From Microbacterium sp. VKM Ac-2870 (GTDB lineage Bacteria; Actinomycetota; Actinomycetes; Actinomycetales; Microbacteriaceae), in NCBI RefSeq assembly GCF_015350795.1, contig NZ_JADKSH010000001.1, positions 620,461 through 684,460 of the forward strand: 64,000 nucleotides of DNA, written 5' to 3'. Shown in pieces: positions 37,464-46,366 of this stretch. The notes under the pieces are model-generated. The model was not told where the DNA came from. It searched no databases and worked only from the letters and a program-made list of their open reading frames with translations. How positions within the stretch are numbered: position 1 is the stretch's first letter; each line of letters starts with the position of its first letter. The position numbers and the translations under genes are program-made.

Positions 37464-37954
37464 CCGCTCGTCACCTGTCCGCGGTCGGCCGGCGACGCGA
37501 AGAAGTTGAGCCGGAACTTGCCGATGCGCACCTCGGCGCCGTCGACGAGGACCGCGCGATCGACGCGGTCGCCGTTGACGTAGCTGCCGTTCAGTGAACG
37601 CTGATCGACCAGCTCGAACACCGTGCCGGTGCGAGTGATCTCCGCGTGACGACGCGACACCGTCACATCGTCGAAGAAGATGTCGGCTTCGGGATGACGG
37701 CCCACCGTGGTCACATCGGTATCGAGCAGATACCGCGCACCCGCGGTCGGTCCCGACCGCACGAGCAGCAACGCCGCACGCGAGGGCAGAGCGTTGATCG
37801 CTTCGCTCTCGACCTCGGTGAGATCGGTTCCGAAGGGGACGAAGGACAGGTCCGAATCGTGACCGAACGTCTGAGTCGTGTCGGTTGATCCGCCGCTTCC
37901 GGCGTCGCGTCGGATGCCGCTGCCACCAGCGTCACGCGCATTCTCTTCCACCAT
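37460..37954 (-). CDS. garA: FHA-domain protein GarA/OdhI
   Basis: A small phospho-switch that binds and inhibits 2-oxoglutarate dehydrogenase and regulates glutamate dehydrogenase. The N-terminal tail holds TDTTQTF, the equivalent of the twin-Thr site phosphorylated by PknB/PknG. The FHA domain (about residues 70-150) shows TTVGRHPEADIFFDDVTVSRRHAEI in overlapping parts and SLNGSYVNGDRV. I start at ATG 37952-37954 because GAAGGAGGCC precedes it, giving 164 residues. It heads the operon with the FtsR-like gene. Confidence 0.93.
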   Translation of the reverse strand: MVEENARDAGGSGIRRDAGSGGSTDTTQTFGHDSDLSFVPFGTDLTEVESEAINALPSRAALLLVRSGPTAGARYLLDTDVTTVGRHPEADIFFDDVTVSRRHAEITRTGTVFELVDQRSLNGSYVNGDRVDRAVLVDGAEVRIGKFRLNFFASPADRGQVTSG

Positions 37955-38157
37955 GGCCTCCTTCCTCTTCACCCTAACCGATCGACCCGTGCTGCGAACC
38001 CCCCGAACTCACGTTCGGCGCCTCGATCGACCGGCACGTCGCTCGGCTCGGAACTCCGTGTGTCGTCGTGTGTCAGCCGTCGTGCGCCGGCGGAGGCGCC
38101 GGCCTAACGTTGCATCGCCGAGCGGGCTGCATCTGCCCCTCCCCGAAAGGAACCGCC

Positions 38158-38505
38158 GTGTCCACGCCTCACGATCGCCTCATCCCCGCCGCCCCCGCGC
38201 GTCAGGGCGCGATCTGCATGTGCGCGACCGGCGGATCCTGCAGCTCGTTCGCGCCCGGGCACGCGGTCCACCTGATCCAGTCGCGGCTCGTCTCGGCGAC
38301 GCCGACAGAATGGGTCGACGCCGTCGTGACCACCGCAGACGCGGACGGCTCGATCGTCCTGTTCACGCTCGACGGCGCAGCGATAGAGCTGTGGAACGGC
38401 GCGGGAGCAGCCGCCGCGCTCACCGTCGGCACCCCGGTGTCGTATCACCCGCGCTACCACGTGCTCAACGCGGGCGGTCAGCTCTTCAACGCGCTGACGC
38501 TCTAA
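38158..38505 (+). CDS. Hypothetical protein with N-terminal Cys cluster
   Basis: A 115-residue protein of unknown family. The N-terminal region contains CMCATGGSCSS (Cys at about residues 21, 23 and 29), a possible metal or redox site. The rest looks beta-rich (HAVHLIQSRLV, GTPVSYHPRYHVL). GTG start with GAAAGGAA upstream. It is convergent with the Met/Cys-rich copper protein, whose stop is 10 bases away, so a role in metal handling is possible but unproven. Confidence 0.72.
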   Translation: MSTPHDRLIPAAPARQGAICMCATGGSCSSFAPGHAVHLIQSRLVSATPTEWVDAVVTTADADGSIVLFTLDGAAIELWNGAGAAAALTVGTPVSYHPRYHVLNAGGQLFNALTL

Positions 38506-38515
38506 GACGGGCGGC

Positions 38516-38917
38516 TTATGAGGTCGCCATCATCGCGTCCTTGACCGCCATGCACGCGTCCATACAGGCGCGGCACGCCTCGGCGCACATCGCGCAGACC
38601 GTGCTCTCCTCGGCGTGCATCGCGCACATGTCCATGCAGGTCTGACACATCGCCATGCAGGCGTCGAGCATGGCCATCATCGAGGCCGGCGTCATCCCCG
38701 GCATCCGGAGCATGGCCCGCATCATCGTGTTGCACATGTCGGCGCACGTCATGCACGCGGGCGCGCAGTCCATCATCTGCACGGAGCAGATCGTGCACGC
38801 CTGCTCGCAGGCGGCACACGCGTCCATACAGGCCTGCATCACCGCGGCATCCATCGCGGGCATACCCGTCATCGCGGTCATCTCGCCCGCCATCGCGTGC
38901 ATCATCCTGGCGTCCAT
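38516..38917 (-). CDS. csp: Met/Cys-rich copper-storage protein (Csp-like four-helix bundle)
   Basis: A 133-residue protein in which I count 18 Cys and about 32 Met, arranged as repeated CxxxC and CxxC on amphipathic helices (ACMDACAACEQAC, CAPACMTCADMC, ACMAMCQTCMDMC, CAMCAEACRACMDAC). This matches the Csp copper-storage family, whose four-helix bundle binds many Cu(I) ions on inward Cys. No signal peptide or Tat motif is seen, so a cytosolic Csp3-type store is likely. The Met content is higher than I expect for Csp3. It is divergent from copC, supporting a copper role. Confidence 0.88.
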   Translation of the reverse strand: MDARMMHAMAGEMTAMTGMPAMDAAVMQACMDACAACEQACTICSVQMMDCAPACMTCADMCNTMMRAMLRMPGMTPASMMAMLDACMAMCQTCMDMCAMHAEESTVCAMCAEACRACMDACMAVKDAMMATS

Positions 38918-39018
38918 CTCGCACCGTCCTCCCGGTCACAGCGAGCGGCGTGCCCGCCTGCCGTCATGCTAGAGCGCACGCCTCGCTCACAACACCCGCG
39001 GATAGGCTCGAGCGTGTG

Positions 39019-39600
39019 ATGTCACACAGAGTTCACACGTTCCGCTCCGTTCTCGTCGCCACCCTCGCGGTGCTTCTCGGCGGCCTCTCGCTGACCCTCG
39101 CCTCACCGGCGTGGGCGCACGATGAGCTCATCGGCGCCTCGCCCGCGGTGAACGGAAACGTCGACGCACTTCCCAGCGAGATCACGATGACCTTCAGCGG
39201 CGTGCTCATCGACCAGCCCGGCGCGACGCAGGTGGTGGTCACGGATGCCGCGGGCAGCTCCCTCACCGATGGCGACCCGAAACTGGACGGCACGCGGCTC
39301 ATGCAGCCGGTGGCCGGCACGCCTTCCGGCCCCGTCACCGTCATCTGGCGGGTCGTATCCAGCGACGGACATCCCGTATCGGGTGAGTACACCTTCACCG
39401 TGACCGGCAGCGGCTCGAGCGCAGCCACCGCCCCGGCGGTTCCGGCATCGCCGTCATCGAGCTCAGCGGCCGTCCCGGCCAGACCGGATGAAGGCGTCCC
39501 GACGTTCGTCTGGGCCCTTCTGGGCGTCATCGCGGCGGGGGCCCTCGGCGGGCTTGTGGCCGTGCTCATGCGGCGGGCCCGGGCCACCCCCGAGGACTAG
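39019..39600 (+). CDS. copC: CopC copper-binding protein, membrane-anchored
   Basis: A signal peptide (about residues 1-33, ending ASPAWA) leaves His as the first mature residue (HDELIGASPA), the N-terminal Cu(II) ligand of CopC. The CopC beta-sandwich follows with ALPSEITMTFSG and SSDGHPVSGEYTF. An Ser/Ala/Pro linker and a C-terminal helix (about 163-183) anchor it. No CopD domain is fused or adjacent. TAGGCT at 39003-39008 lies 7 bases before an in-frame GTG at 39016, so the true start may be one codon earlier on a leaderless mRNA. Confidence 0.92.
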   Translation: MSHRVHTFRSVLVATLAVLLGGLSLTLASPAWAHDELIGASPAVNGNVDALPSEITMTFSGVLIDQPGATQVVVTDAAGSSLTDGDPKLDGTRLMQPVAGTPSGPVTVIWRVVSSDGHPVSGEYTFTVTGSGSSAATAPAVPASPSSSSAAVPARPDEGVPTFVWALLGVIAAGALGGLVAVLMRRARATPED

Positions 39601-39609
39601 GCTGAGAGC

Positions 39610-41010
<1,401 letters not shown>

Positions 41011-41014
41011 TCGT

Positions 41015-41040
41015 TGGGGTGCGCGAGCAAGCGCACCCCA
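41015..41040 (+). other. Perfect 10-bp hairpin just after lpdA
   Basis: TGGGGTGCGC (41015-41024), loop GAGCAA, GCGCACCCCA (41031-41040), beginning 5 bases after the stop. No T-run follows. It may protect the mRNA 3' end or act with the terminator downstream. Confidence 0.6.
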
Positions 41041-41066
41041 CCCCGGGAGTACGCTGACTCCCACAA

Positions 41067-41103
41067 CTGACGCCGCCCCGAACGAAGCCGGGGGCGGCGT
41101 CAG
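41067..41103. terminator. Bidirectional terminator between lpdA and the CYTH gene
   Basis: CTGACGCCGCCCC (41067-41079) pairs perfectly with GGGGCGGCGTCAG (41091-41103) across an 11-base loop. TGGTTTTC follows on the plus strand. It sits midway between two convergent genes. Confidence 0.85.
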
Positions 41104-41132
41104 TGGTTTTCGGGGATGGCGGCGTCGTCGAC

Positions 41133-41789
41133 TCAGAGTCCCAGCGCGCGGGCCAGTTTCGAATCGGACGCCGCGGGGCGTCCGCCGACGACGGCGACCG
41201 CGGCGGCGGCTTGCTCGAGCAGGCGCGCGCGGCCGGCGGCATCCGCGGGCGCGGCGGGCCCGAGTTCGAACTCCCACTCGCGCCAGGACGTCTCCATGCC
41301 GCGGACGTTATCGAGAGCACTCACATGGTCGTCGACGAACTCTGCGATCACGCCGCCCGCGGCATCGCGAAGCGTGTACGCGTGGCGCTCGTTGCGGATG
41401 CGCGCGATCGGCGACAGCGCCCCGGGTGCGATCTCGGCGACAGCGGATGCCACGGCATCCGGCACCGCCACGTCGTCACCGTCGACCCCGCTCCCGCTCC
41501 CGCTTCCGACGTCGAGAGGCCAGTGCGTCTCGACCCTGCCACCCTCGGCACCCTTGGGGCCCTTGATGTGCCAGCCCTCATCGGGGCCGCCGGTGCGCCG
41601 GCGCACGGCGTAGCCAGCACGACCCAGCGCGAAACCGGGCACGTCGAGGTAACGCGCGTCGAGCGCGCGAAGCTCAGGCCCATCGACGACGGCCACCCCC
41701 GGCAGACCCGACAGGTCGGGAACGAGCGTGTCGGCATTGACGTCGAACGTCAGCTCGATTTCAAGCGAGTGGGAAGGCTCCGTGCTCAC
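41133..41789 (-). CDS. CYTH-domain protein with altered signature
   Basis: A 218-residue triphosphate-tunnel-type protein. The N-terminal strand reads SLEIELTFDV where the family has ExExK, so the conserved Lys is replaced by Thr. Later strands keep ARYLDVPGFAL, AVRRRTGGPDEGWHIKGPKG, RIRNERHAYTL and VIAEFVDDHVSA. CYTH enzymes hydrolyse inorganic triphosphate or thiamine triphosphate. The missing Lys leaves activity uncertain. GTG start overlapping the TGA of the 75-residue gene upstream. Confidence 0.85.
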   Translation of the reverse strand: MSTEPSHSLEIELTFDVNADTLVPDLSGLPGVAVVDGPELRALDARYLDVPGFALGRAGYAVRRRTGGPDEGWHIKGPKGAEGGRVETHWPLDVGSGSGSGVDGDDVAVPDAVASAVAEIAPGALSPIARIRNERHAYTLRDAAGGVIAEFVDDHVSALDNVRGMETSWREWEFELGPAAPADAAGRARLLEQAAAAVAVVGGRPAASDSKLARALGL

Positions 41790-42013
41790 TCGTCCCGGCC
41801 GTCGGGGTCGGGATCGATGTCATCCTCGGCCTCGACGAAGTGGAAGTCGGCCGACGTGGGACCGTCGCCTTCGCCGGTGTTCTCAGCGACCCCGGCGCGT
41901 TCGTAGACGATCTGCGTCTCGCTGTAAGGCATGATCAGGCGGTCCTGGTTCTCGTCCTCCAGGGGAAGGACCTGCCCGTCCAGCGGGCCTCCGTGCAGTC
42001 GTGCGATCGCCAT
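41786..42013 (-). CDS. Small acidic hypothetical protein
   Basis: A 75-residue protein: MAIARLHGGPLDGQVLPL, a beta-hairpin-like start, then a strongly acidic tail (EAEDDIDPDPDGRDE). I do not know its function; similar short proteins occur widely in Microbacteriaceae in my memory. Its TGA overlaps the CYTH GTG, and GGAGGTACACC precedes its ATG, so it is a real translated first gene of a two-gene operon. Confidence 0.8.
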   Translation of the reverse strand: MAIARLHGGPLDGQVLPLEDENQDRLIMPYSETQIVYERAGVAENTGEGDGPTSADFHFVEAEDDIDPDPDGRDE

Positions 42014-42067
42014 GGTGTACCTCCGACGAAGAAGCGGAACGTGAACGTCCAGCCTAGCCCCGACGCG

Positions 42068-43576
42068 TCAATGCGTCGGGAAGCCCAGACTGATCTGACT
42101 CTCGCTGGGCTCGGGCCAGCGCGTGGTGACGACCTTGCGGCGGGTGTAGAACGCGAATGCCTCGGGTCCGTACATGTGCGTGTCGCCGAAGAGCGAATCC
42201 TTCCACCCACCGAACGAGAACGCGCCGATCGGCACCGGAATCGGGACGTTGATGCCCACCATGCCGACCTCGATGTCGTACTCGAACTGGCGAGCGGTCT
42301 TTCCGTCGCGCGTGAACACGGCGGTGCCGTTGGCGTAGCGGTTGGCGTTGATGAGCGAAACGGCCTCGTCGTACGTGGCGACACGGACCACCGAGAGCAC
42401 GGGGCCGAAGATCTCCTCGTCGTAGACCCGCATCCCGGGGGCGACGCCGTCGACCAGCGACGGGCCGATGAAGAAGCCCTCCCCCTCGACGTCGAGCTCG
42501 CGTCCGTCGACGACGACGCGGGCGCCTTCGCCGGCCGCCCCCGCCACGAACCCGCGCACGCGATCCAGCGCGTCGCGCGTGATGAGCGGACCCATGTCAG
42601 TGTGCGGATCGGCGCCGTTGCCGACGACCAGACCCGCGATGCGCTCCGCGACCTTCGCGATGAGAGCGTCGGCGACGCCGCCGACGGCAACCACCACCGA
42701 CACGGCCATGCAGCGCTCCCCCGCCGACCCGTAGGCGGCTGAGACCGCGGCATCCGCGGCGGCGTCGAGATCGGCGTCGGGCATGACGATCATGTGGTTC
42801 TTCGCGCCGCCGAGTGCCTGCACCCGCTTGCCGTTCTCGGCCGCCCGCGCATAGATGTACTTCGCGATCGGTGTGGAACCCACGAACGACACCGCGCGCA
42901 CGATGGGGTCGTCCAGGAGGGCGTCGACCGCCTCCTTGTCGCCGTGCACGACGTTCAGGATGCCGGCGGGAAGACCCGCTTGGGCGAAAGCCTCAGCCAG
43001 CCACACCGCGGCGGAGGGGTCGCGCTCGCTGGGCTTCAAGATGACCGCGTTGCCGGCCGCGATGGCCGTGGTGACCATCCAGAGCGGAACCATGGCCGGA
43101 AAGTTGAACGGGGTGATGCAGGCGACGACGCCGACCGGCTGGCGTACCTGATGCACGTCGACGCCCGAGGCCACCTGCTCGGAGTAGTCGCCCTTGAGGT
43201 GGTGCATGAGGCTCGTGCAGAACTCGACGTTCTCGAGTCCGCGCGCCACCTCTCCGAGCGCGTCGTCGACGGTCTTGCCGTGCTCGGCCGTGATGATCCG
43301 CGCCAGCTCTTCCGCCCGTGCGGAGATGATCTCGCGGAGGCGGAACATGACCTGCTGACGCCTGCCGAGACCCGTGTCGCGCCAGCCGCGCTGTGCGCGT
43401 TCGGCGATACGGGCAGCCTCGTGCACGAGCGCAGCCGAGGCGAGGGCCACCTCGCCGGTCTGACGCCCCGTGGCCGGATCGAACACGGGACCCGTGCGGT
43501 CGGCGGGGTCGACGCGCTCGCCGCCGATGATGTGCGGAACAGTCGTCAGGGCGGGTTCAGTGACCGTGGTGCTCAT
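42068..43576 (-). CDS. mmsA: Methylmalonate-semialdehyde dehydrogenase
   Basis: A CoA-acylating aldehyde dehydrogenase of valine and inositol breakdown. The Rossmann and active-site regions show VACITPFNFPAMVPLWM, LKPSERDPSA, FVGSTPIAKYIYARA and the nucleophile in GSAGERCMAVSV. Then PLITRDALDRVRGFV and EIFGPVLSVVR. It is 502 residues. It starts at ATG 43574-43576 with GGAAAG upstream, 23 bases after mmsB. Confidence 0.94.
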   Translation of the reverse strand: MSTTVTEPALTTVPHIIGGERVDPADRTGPVFDPATGRQTGEVALASAALVHEAARIAERAQRGWRDTGLGRRQQVMFRLREIISARAEELARIITAEHGKTVDDALGEVARGLENVEFCTSLMHHLKGDYSEQVASGVDVHQVRQPVGVVACITPFNFPAMVPLWMVTTAIAAGNAVILKPSERDPSAAVWLAEAFAQAGLPAGILNVVHGDKEAVDALLDDPIVRAVSFVGSTPIAKYIYARAAENGKRVQALGGAKNHMIVMPDADLDAAADAAVSAAYGSAGERCMAVSVVVAVGGVADALIAKVAERIAGLVVGNGADPHTDMGPLITRDALDRVRGFVAGAAGEGARVVVDGRELDVEGEGFFIGPSLVDGVAPGMRVYDEEIFGPVLSVVRVATYDEAVSLINANRYANGTAVFTRDGKTARQFEYDIEVGMVGINVPIPVPIGAFSFGGWKDSLFGDTHMYGPEAFAFYTRRKVVTTRWPEPSESQISLGFPTH

Positions 43577-43599
43577 AAGTGCTTTCCGATCGGAGTCAG

Positions 43600-44535
43600 T
43601 CAATGGGATGCTGCGGCGTCGCGGGCGGGGTCGTAGCCACGGAGGGTGCCGTCGGGTGAAGCGAACCGCGCGACGAGCGTGCAGTCCTTGGCGCCGAGGC
43701 CCTCGGCGACGAGCGTATCGAGTTGAGTGAGAGCGAGGCGCGCGGCGGGCAGCTGGACGCCGGTCTCATCACCGGCCTGAACGGCGAGACCGCAGTCCTT
43801 ACGGGCGAGGTCGACGGAGAAGGTGGCATCGAAGTTGTTGTTGGCGGCGGCCTTGTCGACCACGCCGGGTACGGGATACCAGGTGCGCAGCGCCCACGAG
43901 TCACCCGACGACACGCGCGCAACGTCCCAGAAGACATGGGCGTCGAGGCCGAGCTGCTCGGCCAGCTGCGATCCCTCCGAGACGGCGAGGACATTGATGA
44001 ACAGCATCATGTTGTTCACCAGCTTCGCGGCGATGCCCGCGCCCGCCGCGCCGCACGCGATGACGTTGCCGGCCATCGGCCCGACGACCTCGCGGGCACG
44101 GTCGACGTCGCCGGGACGGCCGCCGAGCATGAAGGTGAGCGTGTGGGCCTCGGCACCGGTGGTGCCGCCGGAGATCGGGGCGTCGACGAACGACAGCTGC
44201 CGCGCCTCCGCCTCGCGGTGGCACCACTGCGACGTCTCGACGTCGACGGTGGAGGTGTCCAGCAGCAGCGTGGACGATGCCGCGTGCGCGAAGATGCCGT
44301 CGGGCCGTCCGTAGACGCCGCGGACATGCTCGGGCTTGGGGAGCGAGGTGATCGCGGCATCCGCTCCGTCGAGTGCCGCGGCGATCGTCGGTACGATCTG
44401 CACGCCGCGCGCGGCGGCGGCCTGCGTCGCTGACGCGTCGAGGTCGACGCCGCGAACCGTGTGGCCGGCGGCGACGAGGTGGGCCGACATGGGCTGACCC
44501 ATGTGCCCGAGTCCGATGAAGGCGATGATGGCCAT
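43600..44535 (-). CDS. mmsB: 3-hydroxyisobutyrate dehydrogenase
   Basis: An NAD-dependent beta-hydroxyacid dehydrogenase acting just before MmsA in valine degradation. IAFIGLGHMGQPMSAHLVAAG is the NAD loop, DAPISGGTTGAEAHTLTFMLGG the substrate loop, and GIAAKLVNNMMLFIN carries the catalytic Lys. AAGGAGCAGCC precedes the ATG at 44533-44535. 311 residues. It forms an operon with mmsA and is divergent from the LysR gene. Confidence 0.93.
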   Translation of the reverse strand: MAIIAFIGLGHMGQPMSAHLVAAGHTVRGVDLDASATQAAAARGVQIVPTIAAALDGADAAITSLPKPEHVRGVYGRPDGIFAHAASSTLLLDTSTVDVETSQWCHREAEARQLSFVDAPISGGTTGAEAHTLTFMLGGRPGDVDRAREVVGPMAGNVIACGAAGAGIAAKLVNNMMLFINVLAVSEGSQLAEQLGLDAHVFWDVARVSSGDSWALRTWYPVPGVVDKAAANNNFDATFSVDLARKDCGLAVQAGDETGVQLPAARLALTQLDTLVAEGLGAKDCTLVARFASPDGTLRGYDPARDAAASH

Positions 44536-44655
44536 GGCTGCTCCTTCGTGCCGACGACGTCCTGCGTGCGAACTGCGGCCCCGGACGCTGATCGTCGCGC
44601 AGAGCCAGCTGCCGTCATCGTCGACGACGGCCGCCATGGTCAGCGTAGGCATCGG

Positions 44656-44717
44656 CGGTATACCGATCAATGCACGGAAAGACCGCAAACTTGCACGCCC
44701 ACTGTGCATTGATGCAC
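44656..44717. promoter_or_regulatory. Dyads in the mmsB/lysR divergent promoter
   Basis: CGGTATACCG (44656-44665) is a perfect 10-bp palindrome. GTGCATTGATGCAC (44704-44717) is a 6-bp-arm dyad. Copies of TGCAC also occur at 44671 and 44692. LysR proteins bind T-N11-A dyads between divergent genes, so these are candidate sites for the adjacent regulator. The 10-base CGGTATACCG may be a second factor's site. Confidence 0.6.
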
Positions 44718-44727
44718 ACTCGACGAC

Positions 44728-45618
44728 ATGAACACGAGTGCGGCCGATCCCCCGCTGGACGCGCTCATGACGTTCCTCTCGGTGGCCCGCCTCGGACGGT
44801 ACACCGCCGCCGCCGATGTGCTGGGCGTCAACCACTCCACCGTCTCGCGGCGCATCGTGACGCTGGAGACCGCCATGGGCGGCCGGGTGCTCGTGCGCAC
44901 CTCGGGGAGCTGGGAGGTCACGGCGCTCGGCCGCCGTGCGCTGGCGATCGCCGAACGCATCGAGGCGTCGGTGCGCGAGCTGGTCGACGGGGAGGATGCC
45001 GATGTCGTGCACGGCATGGTCCGCGTCTCGGCACCCGACGCGTTCACGGCGGTGTTCCTCGCGCCCGCGATGACCCGGTTGCGCCGCACGCATCCTGGCC
45101 TCGCCGTCGAACTGCTGTCGGCCACGCAGCGCGTGCGACAGAACCGTTCGGGCGTCGACCTGGAGATCGTCGTGGGCCGACCGCGCGTGCGACGCGCCTA
45201 CGCGACGGCGGTGTGCGCCTACGCGCTGCGCCTCTACGCCGCGCCCGACTACCTCGCCGCACACGGCATCCCCGAGACGGTCGCCGGTCTGTCCGCCCAC
45301 CCGCTCGTCTACTACGTCGAGAGTTCGCTGCAGGTCGATGAGCTTGATCGCGCGCTGCAAGAGCTGCCCGACTCCCCCGCATCGGTGCGCTCGACGAGCG
45401 TGTTCGCACACGTCGAGGCCACCGCGGCGGGCGCCGGGATCGGGCTCCTGCCCGACTTCCTCGGCGACGCCGATCCGCGTCTGGTGCGCGTGCTCGACGG
45501 CGCCTACGCACATCCGCTCGCCTACTGGGCTGTCACCCGCGACGAGGGGCCCCGCAATCCCGCCGTCGCAGCGACGCTCGACGCAATCACGACCTACATC
45601 CGGGAGACCCCGCAATGA
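44728..45618 (+). CDS. LysR family transcriptional regulator
   Basis: A 296-residue LysR protein. The HTH at the N-terminus reads FLSVARLGRYTAAADVLGVNHSTVSRRIVTLE in overlapping parts. A periplasmic-binding-protein-like effector domain follows from about residue 95. It is divergent from mmsB and likely controls valine-degradation genes, with a branched-chain intermediate as effector (inference). Its TGA overlaps the next gene's ATG. Confidence 0.93.
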   Translation: MNTSAADPPLDALMTFLSVARLGRYTAAADVLGVNHSTVSRRIVTLETAMGGRVLVRTSGSWEVTALGRRALAIAERIEASVRELVDGEDADVVHGMVRVSAPDAFTAVFLAPAMTRLRRTHPGLAVELLSATQRVRQNRSGVDLEIVVGRPRVRRAYATAVCAYALRLYAAPDYLAAHGIPETVAGLSAHPLVYYVESSLQVDELDRALQELPDSPASVRSTSVFAHVEATAAGAGIGLLPDFLGDADPRLVRVLDGAYAHPLAYWAVTRDEGPRNPAVAATLDAITTYIRETPQ

Positions 45619-46346
45619 AGCCGTTTCTCCTGCTCGCCACGCGCGCCGAAGACATCCCCGCCGACGAGGAGTACGCCCTGTTCCTGCGCTTCACGGGACT
45701 CACTCCGGAGCAGCTCGTGCGCGTGCGACTGGAGGCCGGACCGTTGGGCCCGGTCGATCTCGACGACTACTCCGGCATCTTCGTCGGCGGCGGACCGTTC
45801 AACGCGTCGGACCCGTGGGAGAGGAAGTCAGCTGCGCAACGCCGCGTGGAAGCGGAGATCTCGGCCCTGCTCGATGAGGTCGTCGCCCGTGACTTCCCCT
45901 TCTTCGGGGCCTGCTACGGGGTCGGCACCGTCGGGGCCCACCAGGGTGCCCTCATCGACGGCACATATCGCGAGCCCATCAGCGTCGTCGAGGTGCGCAC
46001 GACCGCCGCCGGGCGCACCGACCCCCTGCTGTGCGCACTTCCCGACGCGTTCGCCGCCTTCGTCGGGCACAAGGAGGCGATCACCCGCCTGCCCGACTCT
46101 GCCACCCTGCTGGTGGAGGGCGACGGTTGTCCCGTGCAGATGTTCCGCGTGGGAGCGAATGTCTACGCCACACAGTTCCACCCGGAATGCGACGTCGAGG
46201 GGATCTCGACCCGCATCCGGGCCTACGCCGGCCACGGCTACTTCGCGGCCGACGAGCTCGAGCTGACGCTCAGCGCGGTGCGGCGCCTGCCGGTGGTGCA
46301 CACCGGTGGCATCCTACGGGCGTTCGTCGAGCGTTACGCCCGCTGA
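45615..46346 (+). CDS. Class I glutamine amidotransferase-like protein
   Basis: A 243-residue GATase1 protein with the nucleophile in FFGACYGVG (near residue 101), FVGHKEAI and the His/Glu in TQFHPE. Standalone versions are annotated as GMP synthase-like or glutamine amidotransferase; the partner is unknown. It overlaps the LysR stop by four bases (ATGA) and is co-transcribed. It ends 20 bases before the convergent glgP stop. Confidence 0.88.
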   Translation: MKPFLLLATRAEDIPADEEYALFLRFTGLTPEQLVRVRLEAGPLGPVDLDDYSGIFVGGGPFNASDPWERKSAAQRRVEAEISALLDEVVARDFPFFGACYGVGTVGAHQGALIDGTYREPISVVEVRTTAAGRTDPLLCALPDAFAAFVGHKEAITRLPDSATLLVEGDGCPVQMFRVGANVYATQFHPECDVEGISTRIRAYAGHGYFAADELELTLSAVRRLPVVHTGGILRAFVERYAR

Positions 46347-46366
46347 CGGCGCGACGCCCGACGCCC

